Assembly (NCBI GenBank): GCA_024305405.1
Contig: JAKNDB010000109.1
Coordinates: 3,720,001-3,784,000, forward strand
Direction: 5' to 3'
DNA length: 64,000 nucleotides
Source of the DNA: Dirofilaria immitis
Lineage: Eukaryota; Nematoda; Chromadorea; Rhabditida; Onchocercidae
The position numbers and the translations under genes are program-made. This document shows, in pieces, positions 42,951 to 55,383 of the stretch. How positions within the stretch are numbered: position 1 is the first letter of the stretch; each line of letters opens with the position of its first letter. Below the pieces are notes generated by a model that had not been told where the DNA came from, did no database searches, and was given only the letters and a program-made list of their open reading frames with translations.

Positions 42951-45548
42951 TCATCGATCAAACTGATTAGCATTATAAGCCTCGAGATCATAAAATGAAG
43001 CCTTAATGGATCGGCCACCAAAAAAGCGTCCGTTTAAATCAACGAATGCTTTTATAGCCTGTCCTACATTCGTAAATTCGACAAAAATGCGGACTGCTTC
43101 ATCATCGTTAGCTTGGAGGAGCTGGAAATGATCATGCATTAAATAATGGTTCATGCTAAATTTAGAACATCACCACAATTCATAAAAATCTGCATATTTC
43201 TGCATCTCTGTCTTGAAATATGTTCTCAACCTACTCTGAATACAGAAAAAATCTTTTATACTGCTCTGAAACTTGTATCATAGTGTACTGAAGTGTAAAA
43301 TGAGGTTCAATCACATTACATCATCACCATCGATCTTTAATGATGAATGCATTAAACTACTAAGCTGAATTAACAAAAAATCTCACAGTTTCTTCTTTTG
43401 AGAATTCCAGGTGAACTTATCGTCATACCATAAACCGTCATACATAAAGTAAGGTTATTGCTATCCCTTGAAACATACCGTAAATGTTACATTTTTTTAA
43501 TGCGGAGATCTTCAGAAAAAAATATACCCTGAAAATGACAACTTTATTGACCTGTCCATATTTCTTCATTTCATCCTTCACTTCCGGTTCTAACTGATCA
43601 TCAATTTCATCTGGACCGACCATATTCTGGAAAATTTTAATAATGAAACGCAAAATTAAACTTTTTACTCTACTCTTTCTCCATTTGAATCGAAATTATT
43701 ATAATATCCAAACCGATAAAGTAGTTAGAGAAATGTAGAACATTATTGATCATATTTTAAACTGACTTAGAAAATTTTAAAATAGCATACCCTTAACAAT
43801 AATATGCGCGATGATTGCTTCAAAGCTTCAGTCATATTCACTGCTGGCGTTGCACTTATGGTTGGCAGTCCTACCGGAGGTGAAATAGATGCTTCAGCTG
43901 TGACAAAAATAAATTCAGGAAATCCATTCCATGAATAAAACTTTATAAAAATAAAGGTCAGCTGAATTGGAGAGAACTTTACATATGACTTTTGAAACAA
44001 ACCTCGAGTGCTAAATTCGTGCTCATTCACTATAACTCCTGAATTTTTCCCTAGCCGCTCAACTTTTAAAGCCGTACTCATCCCTTGACCAGAGCGTCCC
44101 AAACCTGTGCCCTCCTGAAAAAGCTTAGGAATCACGATTCTTAAACGTGAAGATATACATTAATTAAATAAGTGCAACAGCTATGCCAAATTTACCGCCA
44201 AGAAAATGACATAACAGGACAATCATTCTTCAATCATGCAGATTAAAATAAACCATTAAATTCTACATTTCTGATGCAAAATTATTGATATTCCAGACCA
44301 TTTTGTTCACTTTAACTTTCGTTTGAAATATTGGAAATATCATTCCTGAATATCATGAACTTACAAAACAAAAGTTAAAAACAAATTTTTTTGCACCTTG
44401 TAACCAAATTTAGACATAATATTAGCAGCAACCCCTAGCCCCTTTCCAGCGCCAAATGATGGAATAAATGATGGTGGTGGCATTTCAGAAGCCGTATTTC
44501 CAATATCAGGGCTTGCTGGTGGTTCGACTTTACTGTCTTCTTCCATAAGAGTTTTCGGCGGTGCAATTGCTGCTCCCGATGTACGCTTCGCAATTTCTTC
44601 CTGATGCTCTCTAAAAAACAAAATCTAAACATATAAAGTCTTCAAGAAACGAATTCATAATTTTTATCTCTTAGACAAGGAAAGAGGAAAGATATCAATC
44701 AATAAAACTACGAAGCAAACACCTATTTAATCTTTCAGCAATTTCTTTCGCAATTTTTTCTTTTGCTTTCCTTTCATCCATTTTTTGCTTGTGTTTAGCA
44801 TAATCGGTTGGAGCTGTAGGATTATATTCATCTTCAACCAAAATTTCACCAAAAGGAATACCTAAAAACGTACTAAATAAAGACTTGCCGAAGAATAAAA
44901 ACTGATGGTATTAACAATACTATTTTCCTTCGTGCTTACTTATTGAAACATACTTTATCTTCTTTTAGTGCCTTGGGAATGAATGAAAGCGGTGGTCCAT
45001 CGCCTAAAGGCATTGCTTTATGAGGTCGCAAAAAGTGGCCTTTGAAGTGCGGTTTTTGCTGATAAATCGACAACAGGTGTAACCACACTTCGCTGGAAAA
45101 AAATGCAACATTAGTCATTTCAAGCTATAAAATGTTCAGTAGATTTATCAATCCTCATAATGATACAAGGCAATCCTACCAAAGCAAAAAGAAAAGCAAA
45201 CCTGCTGGGCTAATTGAGTTTTTTAATATGTATCTGTGACTGAAGAAGCCGTAAAGCAGATGGAAGACCTGAAATGCTTTTTTTTCAAACAATAGACGAT
45301 AAAAATAAAAATATTACATAAAAGAAAAACATTAAATAAAAAAGGAATTACATGAAAAATAAACCGACCGCTAATGAAGTTAATATCCGACAAATACAAC
45401 GGAAAATTGTGAAAAACACGGTAAAGAGCGAGGGAATAAATCATTCCAGCTAATTAAATCGAAAAAAAAAAGAAACCTTTTTAGATGAGCGATCATCATC
45501 TCCCTTCTCATGGACCGGATCTTCGCCAAATATATCGTAAAGCGACAT
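42951..45548 (-). CDS. rbm-17: splicing factor SPF45 (G-patch, UHM)
   Basis: Eight exons: 45477-45548, 44954-45092, 44723-44861, 44397-44610, 44003-44114, 43791-43897, 43528-43626, 42951-43121; about 350 residues. Starts MSLYDIFGEDP as in RBM17/SPF45. A basic coiled region (KHKQKMDERKAKEK) follows, then GAAIAPP, a G-patch (GYKEGTGLGRSGQGMSTAL across an exon junction) and a C-terminal RRM of UHM type (LLLRNMVGPDEIDD, DDEAVRIFVEF, NGRFFGGRSIKASFY). SPF45 binds U2AF/SF1/SF3b linear motifs and helps 3' splice-site choice, notably on short introns. One T too many at 45030-45034 breaks exon 2; removing it restores both frame and phase. A further one-base phase mismatch lies between exons 2 and 3. 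Confidence 0.93.
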
Positions 45549-45569
45549 GTTTTTGAGAAAATTTAACTG
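45549..45569 (-). promoter_or_regulatory. probable SL trans-splice acceptor of SPF45
   Basis: On the minus strand GTATTCAG (ending 45567) lies 18 bases before the SPF45 ATG, with a T-rich tract upstream. Inference from position. Confidence 0.4.
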
Positions 45570-45789
45570 AATACGTAAAAAAAACAATTTTTTTCACAGT
45601 TATTTTGTCAATCAGTTAAAAATCTCAGCATCTGAAAAAAAGTTACATGTTAATTAGAAAATTAAGATGATCAAAAATAATCAAACGCCATTTCTGAATA
45701 ATTAAAAAAAAAGAAGTAAATAATGATAGGGAATAATCGGTCTGTCGCAATCCAGCTTTTAATATTTAACACGAACAATTTGAAATGCT

Positions 45790-45871
45790 CAACCTTTTCT
45801 TTTTTCCAAGTCAAATTAGGGAAGAGATCATCGAACTCATCAGAATTCATGTTACCGTCGGCGGTGACCAA
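45790..45871 (-). CDS. candidate short exon
   Basis: Minus-strand frame with acidic, protein-like content (GNMNSDEFDDLFPNLTWKKEK) ended by a GTTGAG donor-like site, about 240 bases upstream of SPF45. It cannot be joined in frame to the SPF45 start. It may belong to an unrecognised small gene or to a 5' alternative exon. Confidence 0.25.
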
Positions 45872-46766
45872 CTTACAACTATTTTATCGTGCTATTGCAA
45901 GGCTTTCGAAAGTCTCCATTTTACTCAACACTAAAAGACGGACAACTAAAATAAAGAAGTCATATTAACTAAAGTATCCAGTTGACGAGAAATCCGTTTA
46001 GAATTGGTAACAGTTAAAAATTCTTACCCAAAGAAAACATAATGTGGTGAAGTGAGACTTCGAGAAAGGATCTTTCATACTTGCTAAAAACAAATCGATT
46101 GTGATTTCCCTGCTTCCTTCCCCACAAAATTATAGATTCACATAAACAACTCATTCATTATATAAACGCCAACTGATAAATTTATTTGCTTCGGCAAGTA
46201 CAACATATTTAACGATTACAAAGATACGGTACCAATACAATTTGATTAGAACCGAGTTACCATTTTCTTACAATATCGGGCAGGTCATCAAATACCACGC
46301 ATCATAATGCGGTCGGACGGAAAAAGGTAGTGAAGTTCATTGTCAAAATTTGTTATGGATATTCGATAAGTTACAGGTACGCATGGATATATTGAAAAGG
46401 AATGTTACCTCTGGATCCTGCTCACAACAGTAAGCTCACTTACTGTGACAGTTTTTGAATGTTTCGAAAACAGAGTGAAGATCAGGTGGGGATTGCACAC
46501 TACAATAGAAATACTATTTTTCCGTGACCTTTATTTTCATCTTCCGTATGGCAATTACGGCAATTACATATTAGGGGTGAATGATTTCTCGAATTCTGGA
46601 CTATTTACTGACCTACCTGTTTATTGATCATTGTACGTAAATGATTAGTACATTAATTAATCAGAAAAATTGTTATGGATTGTTCGATGAGTTGCGATTT
46701 TGGCATTTTTGAATTTTTCTTTATTTCTTGCAAATTAAATTTGATCCACGTAAAAAACTGATCGAT

Positions 46767-46871
46767 CAATTCCCTAGCCTAGGAAATTAGCCATACTTGA
46801 CATTAATACGCGGAAACTCCAATTCCTAGCCTAGGAAATTAGCCATACTTGACATTAATACGCGGAAACTC
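46767..46871. repeat. 53-base direct tandem duplication
   Basis: Copies at 46767-46819 and 46820-46871 are identical except that CCC in the first is CC in the second. Both contain CCTAGCCTAGG, a partly palindromic block. It lies just 3' of the channel gene. Confidence 0.92.
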
Positions 46872-46993
46872 GAGATGTTTCTTCGTAATTTTTAATTCGC
46901 AGAAATACAAATTTGGTACTGAACGCTTCTCATTATCTCGTTTCCATGGTTTCATCAAAAAACTAGTAACGTCATCAAGATTAATGGAAATCT

Positions 46994-49900
46994 TCAATAC
47001 TTGTGTTTTGTGACAAATTTTCTTCTCAATTTTTGCCTTTCATATCTTGTCTTATATGCACTTTCAAGTCTGGTAAGTCGCTGTTTGAAATCCGATGACA
47101 TATTCTGCAAAATGATTTACCATAAATTTGTTGTTATTTCAGTTTTTATGAAAATGTCTAGATAACAAAAAAAAGAAAGTCCAGAAGAGTTCACTCTGAA
47201 TAGAAAAGCAAATATTGGTCATTAGAATTAGTTGCGAATGGCATTATTATAGGATTCATAGCGTTAATTGATTCGAAAGTTGATCAAAATAACTAGGCAA
47301 CATATTGATATTGATAAGGCTTACGTCAAACATTTCATACAGTTGGTTAATTTCCTCAGTAAGTGTTTTAGTTGATTTCTCAATTCCGTGAAGTTGTTCT
47401 TCCAATGTTGAAGCGCCTCCGTAAACGTTTTCTTCATTAGCTACTGTATTGTCCCAACAGCCGTCGCTTCGATGTATCTTTATCGCTGAAAATTTCCTCT
47501 TTTCTTTACTAATTATTCTTTTATTTTATATTTTGAAAGAAGGGGAAACTCGAGAAAGTGATTTATTATAATCTATCAAAAAATCTTGCAACCTTTCTGT
47601 ATCAGGTTTCGTCGTGCTAGTGGATATTCTCGCAAGACATCATTTACGTCCTCTTGACGTAGAACATAAACATCGGTGTATCCAATCGAACGAATCGCTA
47701 CGGTATGCTTACTACCACCAGGCTTTCCGGATAAATTTAGAATGGCTAATTGACCAAAAACCGCGCCTTCTTTTAAGATTCCAAGGACAGTCTTGCCATC
47801 ATCACTAACACAGCTAAGCTGTCCACGTTTTACAACATACATTTCCTGTTGGTGTACTATTACTTAAGCATTTAGAAAAGTTAATATTTCATAAAAAGAA
47901 CTTTTAGTATGTGGAATGCTCCAAAATTAATTTAAATTATTGTATTTCTGAGAAGAGAGATTTTATTATAATAGCCATACTCGGGACAGTTCGCCACGAC
48001 GACAGATATAATCGTTCGGACTGAAAAGCTGGAATTTCAGTCGTAGAATAAGCTCAAAGAGTAATCCTTGTTCACAGTCCTAAATGGAAATATTTTAGTA
48101 ATATTAGTAATATATCATCAAAATTGTCACCAATGGATTAAATTATGGCAGCCAAGTTTCTAAAAGAAACTCATAGTAACTTTCGATAAATTTATTTCCT
48201 TTTTTCCTGAATGTAGTAGATTTCTGGTCACCTGAAGTAATTCAACATGTTGCAAAGTAACCATATGTAAATATACTGCCAATTCACCATGCAGTTTTTT
48301 AGGTAGCCCTTCCAAAAGCGCCTGAAATCATTTTGTAAAAATATGTAAAGTTTGGGAAATCATTTTAACAAGCAAGAATTAAGAGAAACAATTACCCTTT
48401 CATCTTTGCAAATTCTTTGGTCATGGATATAGTCGCAACAATTCAGGACTCGCTTCTGAATATCTGAGTTCACTTTTCTAAAATCAAATATATAAACAAT
48501 TGAATATATTTTCATATGTTCCGATCGCAAACATCATCTAATTTTGGAATCCTTTGACAAGCGACTAGATGTTAAGTTTAAAAAAGTACCTATAATTCAT
48601 GTAAAATTTAATGCCATCCAGAATATCTTGAAATTCAGATTTTTCTTTGTTCATTGTTGATATAATACTTCCGACAGAGCCAATAATTACGGCAAAAATT
48701 AGCAAACCGATTAGCGTATCGATAACTTCAAGTGCATCTTCGAGTGAACTCATTGGATAAGGCTAAAACTCATTATGAATCTGTTATTTTGCATGGATTT
48801 CTTATAAATGGTAATACTTGATGAATAAAATCAATTAATTTGAGTAAAAGTCTTTTAGAAAAAAAAGTTTTTCTCAAAATTTCTCAAATTTCTAGAAGAA
48901 AACTTGAAAAATGTCAAAATTGTGATCCTAAAATGTTTGCATATTGATTTCCCAAAGAGATTCTCAACATCAAAGAGTTGTAAAACCAATCACTAGTTAG
49001 GTTGTCAATTAGAGATCCAACCTTCAGCAATTAAGATATGGCAAAGATCTAGAGATCAATGAGGCGTATGAGATAGGCAGGAAGTTTGGCCAAACTGTAT
49101 CTAGTGTTTGTACAGGTTATAGACAGCAGAATAGCCTCACCAAGCATAGAGAGAGAACTAATCAGAGGTCTAACTTTATCAGGAGCAAATGTTACACGCA
49201 TTGGCACTGTTTCTCTTTATTATAAAATATTTACAAATATCATTTGCCGTGTTTCAATGCTTTCTATTCAGACATCATAAGCTTCACGTTAAAATGATGG
49301 GCTGTTTGAAGTCCAATAAAAAGAAGAAATAATGCAAAATCAAAAATGATTAAAACCTGTTGTCCTTTCGTTGTTAACGTCAGTGATGACCAATAAATTG
49401 ACAAAGCATATTCTTTACTGAAGTTTGGAAATGTCAGTTTTTTGACCTGAAGTAGTCATAAACTAATTAATATTAAAAGCTATATATGCTTCACTCGGAA
49501 ACAATATTGCTGAAAACACTGTAAAAAAGTTGCGTCATTTACCTGTTTCGCCAATATTGCATCATTTCGTCAATATATTCAAGACGATTGTTTACATTTC
49601 TACCCGACTCGTTAAAACTGCAACTTTTTGAATCACTTAATAGTGAGAATGTATTACATTTCGGGATGACTGGATCCGCAATTTTTGTATAAGTGAACTG
49701 CCATGCGTCAGGATCATCACCTGAATCAATTATTTTGAATACCGCAGTATTTCGACTGGTCAACAAATACTTTGGAAAATTGAATCGTTGATTCGTAGAA
49801 TAATTGCTGGAATTTTTAATATTACTAGTACGTATTTAAATAGAATTTTGAAATGATGAAACGATTAATGATTAAACATACTGTGAATGCCACTAATAAC

Positions 49901-51197
49901 ACTGATTAGAAAATATGCAGCAGCATTCCAATGGAATAGCACAATACATGTCATTATGAGGACGAATATTTTAAATGCATTTGGCCAATTTGTACGGATT
50001 TCAGTACGATCAATAAAATAATTGAAACGATACGATTTTAGCAAACGATTAAGGCGTACCAACGATATATCATCACGATAGATTAGTATAAAATCAAAAG
50101 GAAATACGCTACCAATATCTAACCAAAAACTATAGCTGAAATACTAGAATTTCAATTTAGAGTTCAAATCATAATCGTATCGTGATAGCTAACAAGTACT
50201 TTTCTGGTATTGACATGATGGCGTATTAGATACTGTCGCGGATCGATTTAGTTTGGGAAAGCAATAATGCTAGCTGTTAAATGTGGGAGCCTCATTTGTT
50301 GATGATTAATGCGATAAATTTCTTATGAATTCTTCATTTTTGTTGCTAATTTTTTTAATTTTCTGATTTCCAATCATTTCATCTAATTTTTATTTCTTAT
50401 TATTTATATTTTATTTCGTATTTTAATTAGTTTTTTCCCAAGTATTTTTAAAGCCTTGTTTTAGCACCGATGAAAGATCTGCTTTAATATGTTTATGTGG
50501 TGCAGTAAGTACTTGAGAAGTTGTCAGTCGCATCAGTGATGAAAAAGCTCTGAGTATACGGCTTCATGAAGTATCAAAGTAATCATTTTAATTGAAGAAA
50601 AAAATCGCTTCCTTTCAAGAAGTAACTTTCCTCATCTATAGTAAAGACAAACTTACCTATGAAAATATCTTATGGCTTGAATTTTTAGGTTTTCAGCAGC
50701 CACACCGTCATGAAGATAACCTGCAATGAGCTTCTTCCTCTAGCAATTTGAATACTTGTGTTTTGTACAGAGATATTACAATTTTATAGATTCATCGTAT
50801 AATTAATAAATATTTTCGATCAAAATAATTCTGGTTGCTCGGAATCGATTGCTATCAAACTTCCAATTTATATTTAACTTCATTAAAACTTACTAATTCG
50901 TGATTGTATGAACATATCAATTAAAAATACAATATCTGATATGAAATTACAAGTTAGCCAGTAGTAAAAGTAATAGGTGTAAATTTCCTGTAGACAAATA
51001 TCACAACCATAAGCAAATTGTAAAAGCATCCCACACAAACAAGTATTGTCCAATAGTACAGTAAAGATGACGTCGGCTTTACTACAAAGAATATCATTCC
51101 TCTGCAAAAAGATTTTAAGTTATCCTTATATTAAATATATAAATTATTGATACAAGTGCCTTCACCTAGTAGGAGTCATTATTTTCATAGAAGCCAT
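46994..51197 (-). CDS. tax-2: cyclic-nucleotide-gated cation channel, TAX-2-like
   Basis: Thirteen exons: 51166-51197, 50894-51101, 50657-50720, 49882-50135, 49543-49806, 49357-49446, 48590-48762, 48396-48477, 48232-48321, 47981-48079, 47593-47845, 47325-47485, 46994-47104; about 627 residues. S1 (YYWTILVCVGCFYN), S2 (ISDIVFLIDMF), S4 (LVRLNRLLKSYRF), DRTEIRTNWPN, S5 (FHWNAAAY), pore (SSLTLTTKGQQPYP), S6 (LIGLLIFAVIIGSVGS), C-linker and a cyclic-nucleotide-binding domain (SPNDYICRRGE, GAVFGQLAILN), then a coiled-coil tail (LEEQLHGIEKSTKTL; FKQRLTRLE) like the CNG leucine zipper. CNG channels carry sensory currents in chemo- and thermosensory neurons. The filter and binding-site substitutions fit a modulatory (beta) subunit. 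Three one-base homopolymer deficits (50987, 49882, 49438) restore phase when corrected. The symbol is tentative. Confidence 0.86.
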
Positions 51198-52560
51198 GAT
51201 TCTCTCCTTATGCATATATATTTAACATTGGCAATTGAGGCTAACTGACTGAATAAGATTATGGCACTGAGCTTGACTTATGCACTGAGAATCTTTTTAA
51301 GCTTTATTTTATTGTACCTAGTATATCATACGGAAACGTGTAACACTGCATGATTCAACAACCTCATATATCCCATTTTTTGGAATTTAAATTTTAGTTT
51401 TTAGATTTTTCTTCGAATTCATTTTTTTAGATGCGAAAACCTCTACCTTGTAATATTTTGGAGATTTTAGAAAGGAGGTAAATATAAAGTTAGTGGAAAC
51501 ATGCAGAAAATGATACTTTGTTTGTATTTGAATTTGTCAATAAAACGATCATCTTCTGTAGGCATCTCATCAGTTATGATAGGTATGTATCATTGTTAAT
51601 GCTTTCACCATATTCTTCACATTTATCGATGTAACTTTCGTTCTCCTACTTGAGACTTTTATCTAATAACGAACAATTCTCAAATTAAAAAATTTATGCT
51701 ATGACAAAGGAATTATTTTGAACTGATTGGAACGGTAAAAGAAGCAAAAAATCTTCAGAATCTTTTGCAAAATCTAAAGGAAATGAAGGGTTGGAATGAT
51801 CACTAATTGTAGCAGTATAGAAGCAACAGTGCAACACCGAGATTTCTAAACTATTAAAGCAATTGAAAATGTTTAATAAAATTCAGGATATTAGTATACA
51901 AGTTTGACGATTGAAAGAAGCAAATGCGAAGTTTATTCAGTGTTATGATAACATGAATTAAATAGAAGCATCATCCTATCACCCTGGAAACCACTTTAAT
52001 TGTCAACACAGTGCAGAAACCTTTCAATCTTCCTTAAAAAAATATCGTAGTGTGTGAACCAAACAAAAAAATTTTACGACAATAAACAAAAATGATATAA
52101 TTTTTTGAGAATCCTTTGAACGCTAAAAACCGTTTATCCTACACATTATTCACTTCATCATTCGAATGATTGAGGTATATCTAGTACTTTTGAGAAATTG
52201 ATTTATTCAAATTATTACAAACTCTTCAGAATTTTCAAAATTTTTAATTGTAATAGGAGACAATATAAAAATTCGTATACTTGATTTCTTTAGTTATTTT
52301 AAATTCATATTTCATCACATCCCTTCCAGATGCGACAAGACTCAATGTTATCCGCTTTTTTGATACGGAAAAAACGAGCTGATAATTCGCAAATTTGCAT
52401 TTTCCGTCTTTTAGCATGTGAACGTGTTGTATTAAAGAACAAATGACTAAAGGTTGGATTCATGTCTCCTGGAAATCTTTATCATATTAATCCATGGTAC
52501 TATTGATCATATAAAATTTTTCTAGCCCAACATTAAGTACACTAGAAGAAACTACATAGT
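51198..52560. other. intergenic
   Basis: AT-rich upstream region of the channel gene. No supported gene, only short random frames. Confidence 0.5.
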
Positions 52561-52673
52561 GTGACAGCAACACCGCCAAGTTCATCGATTTCCAAAAGTG
52601 GAATGTTATGGAGTGCATTGCATTTCTTACTAAAATCGAGTGCATCAGTCGCATCAATGGGCAGCAACGCTAG

Positions 52674-52753
52674 AAATAATAATAATAATAGTAATAATAA
52701 TAATAATGATAATGATAATAATAATGATAACGATAATAATGACAATGGTAATA

Positions 52754-52786
<33 letters not shown>

Positions 52787-52796
52787 TATATATATC
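52674..52796 (+). repeat. (AAT/GAT)n trinucleotide repeat
   Basis: About 120 bases of AAT and GAT units. In one frame (open from about 52561) it encodes a run of Asn with interspersed Asp after TATPPSSSISKSG. A CAG/AGC tract follows at 52839-52857. It may be coding low complexity of the downstream gene, or plain microsatellite. Confidence 0.85.
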
Positions 52797-53204
52797 ATTA
52801 ATAACAGTAATATATTATTAATAATACAATAGTAGCATAGCAGCAGCAGCAGCAGCACTAATTCATGTACTCTAATTGGTCCCATAGACAAAGATCTCTC
52901 ACTAATCGCTCGTTTTTTGTGCAGTGCTACTCATCGACCTCTTCCAGTAGCTGTGGAAGACATCAACATCAACATATCCATTGTTTTCCTCTTTCTATTG
53001 CTGCTGCTGTTTGTTATTACTCATTTCTCTACTCTGCATTTCCTGAACTATGTAAAGGAAGTTGCAGCGGCGCTACTACCTAACGCGTGCGTGAATGCTT
53101 TCATAATCGTTACTTTTCTGGAATACTGTCTAACGTGAATCTGATATTGTTTGTCCCATAATTCTTCACCTTGCTGAACTTCTTGCTAGTACCAAACAAA
53201 AGTA

Positions 53205-55383
53205 ATGATGACAAGTGCGCCACAATCAATTTTAAAGTCTGTAATTGACAAATCAAGGTTTGATTTTCATCAGTTGCACGTCACACCACCAGAGTTAACG
53301 CAAATCCTCCGAAGTGACGTGGGTATATCCTTCAAAAGATATTATAGGATTCATAAAATGGTATTGTCATCGTCTCATCTCCGCCTTGGCATATGCAAAA
53401 CATGGATGTCCTCGTTTTCTTAGATACTTAACCTTTTTTATATCTCTCAATCAGTGTTAATTACGATAGACTGGTAAACAAAATTGGAAAACTTTGCAAA
53501 TTATCTTTAGTAATTTATTAATTGCGTGTATGGCCATGTATTTCGTATTCTAATTTAGTAGCTTTGTAGATATGCTCAAGATGAAATTCTCCAATATGTG
53601 CAACTTTCTCCAAATGAGGATTATTGTATCCCATCAACAGCACGATGCTTTCCGGAGCAATATGTGCGATGGTAGATCCATTTATTACAACCTTTTTTGG
53701 CTCAATAATTAGAGCATTTTGCTTAGGAAAGATTTCTTGAAGTTAGCAAAATCTAAATTTAAAAACTTGTCGAAAAGTCATTGTTGCCCCGTTAGCACTG
53801 TTACAATTGTAAAGTGCTTGTATTTCACGAGAATAATTCGATGTTTTTGTGATGCCGATTTCAGTTTCTTTTCAAATAATAGCTGATAAATTTGTTACTA
53901 TTTTTAGAAATTATAAGTTTTTCTATACATTCAATTTTCAAAAGGTCCCACAAATCCCGCCCCAAAGGCTTTCCATAAAATTCCGTGACGGGCCATCATT
54001 TTGCAGCCAGTTGTCATTTGAAGATCCACAAATGGACAAGCTGTATCGGGAAACGAATGAGGCAATGTTTGAGGTATGCTCTGTTACATGGTTTTCGTTG
54101 TTTGTGTTTAGATGAGAAGATTACAAATTATGAATATTTAAAGTATGCAGAAAAAACGACTTTGCGATTTGCCATAATAGTTCTTCCAGACGATAAGTCA
54201 CTAGAATAGATGTTTAAAGGATGAATTCTTTCTATTTTGGAATGCTCCAGTGAATGGTGTCTTATCGTAGCAAGAAGAAAACATTTTTCCATCTTGATGC
54301 TTTGTTGATGTTTAGGAAAAATATCTCAGAAGTCCATGTTACAGGTATATGATTATCTGACCTTGAAATTAGAAGCCATGTTCAATGGAAAATCGGCATG
54401 TTGTTTCTGTATACCTTGAATTACTCATATTCTCATGATTTTTATATTATTAAAATAGTTCACTTTATCATTAATTCATTTTGTACAAATATGAAAGTAG
54501 AATTTGTGTACGTCATTTATATTTCCTAAAATTAAGTTTTATAGGATTCATTTCCTCAACTGTTCACAAAGGAATGGGAAAATCATTATTCCTCGTTCTG
54601 TCCAGAAAATGATTTGAGGGAGCGACGGAAGAACGATACTGATGTAACAGAAGCTGAAGAAGACCAGGTATTTTGTCAAGTCTTTGTTACGGAAGGACTT
54701 ATCAGAGTACTTCTCCTCATATTTTTTGCAGTTTCAAACAAAGACACCCGATGATCGAGTGAATAACAAAAAGGATAAAAAGGCGGAAGTATGGTTTGTT
54801 CAAATATTTGTTAACTGCTACTAACATTAGACATTGATTTATTTTGAACGGGAACAGATTCAACGATGACTGAGGACTGGTTGCTGAATCTTTATTCTCT
54901 GTTTTCATTATTCAAGATCTGCAACGGTTGCCTAGATATTAATAGAAATACAGCTCTTCTCTCTGTACCAAGGTTTAAAAAAACTTTTGTTTTGAAATTA
55001 AGCCATTTACACCTGACATCATGCAGTTACCTCTAATTTTTTCTTGCCAAAGAAGTTGAATCTTAGAATCTCGCGAACTCCGTTCAGAAGTTTTATTCTT
55101 AAAACGGTGAAGCCAGAAATAATAAATGGTATGTCGGGACATCTCAAGGAAAAGTTATTAAGTGACTTGCTATTTCATCTCTTGACCTTTTTTTTCCGTA
55201 CGAGCTTGTATTGTAAGAAATGCATTATTTTAAGGGCGAGGAAAAACGAGCTCGGAAACGGATTCAACGCACCGATAAGATTGAAAAAGCAAAAAGATGA
55301 AGTGTGGTCGAGAATGAAGCCTATTCCCTATAAGAAATTCGTTATACATGATCTCATTCAGCTTATGCATTGCTTACTTCAGG
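53205..55383 (+). CDS. RGS-domain protein, possibly axin-like (fragmentary model)
   Basis: Exon-like blocks: 53205-53319, about 53572-53686, 53945-54073, 54545-54667, 54732-54788, 55053-55128, 55235-55383. The second block (AQDEILQYVQLSPNEDYCIP) and the third plus fourth (MDKLYRETNEAMFE joined to DSFPQLFTKEWENHY) fit the second half of an RGS fold, where the core reads roughly Fd.aq..v...m..dsfp.Fl.s..Y. An acidic-then-basic linker follows (TEAEEDQ, NNKKDKKAE). The last block contains MKPIPYKKF, faintly like the IPY strand of a DIX domain. RGS plus DIX would make it axin (PRY-1 in C. elegans). Some phases fail by one, and neither the start of the RGS nor the end of the gene is found. RGS is moderately supported; axin is a guess. 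Confidence 0.4.

Noticed and set aside
40345..45548. PEX2 and SPF45 as an operon
   Set aside because: Same strand, but the spacing of about 720 bases is large for a nematode operon and no SL2-type signal was recognised.
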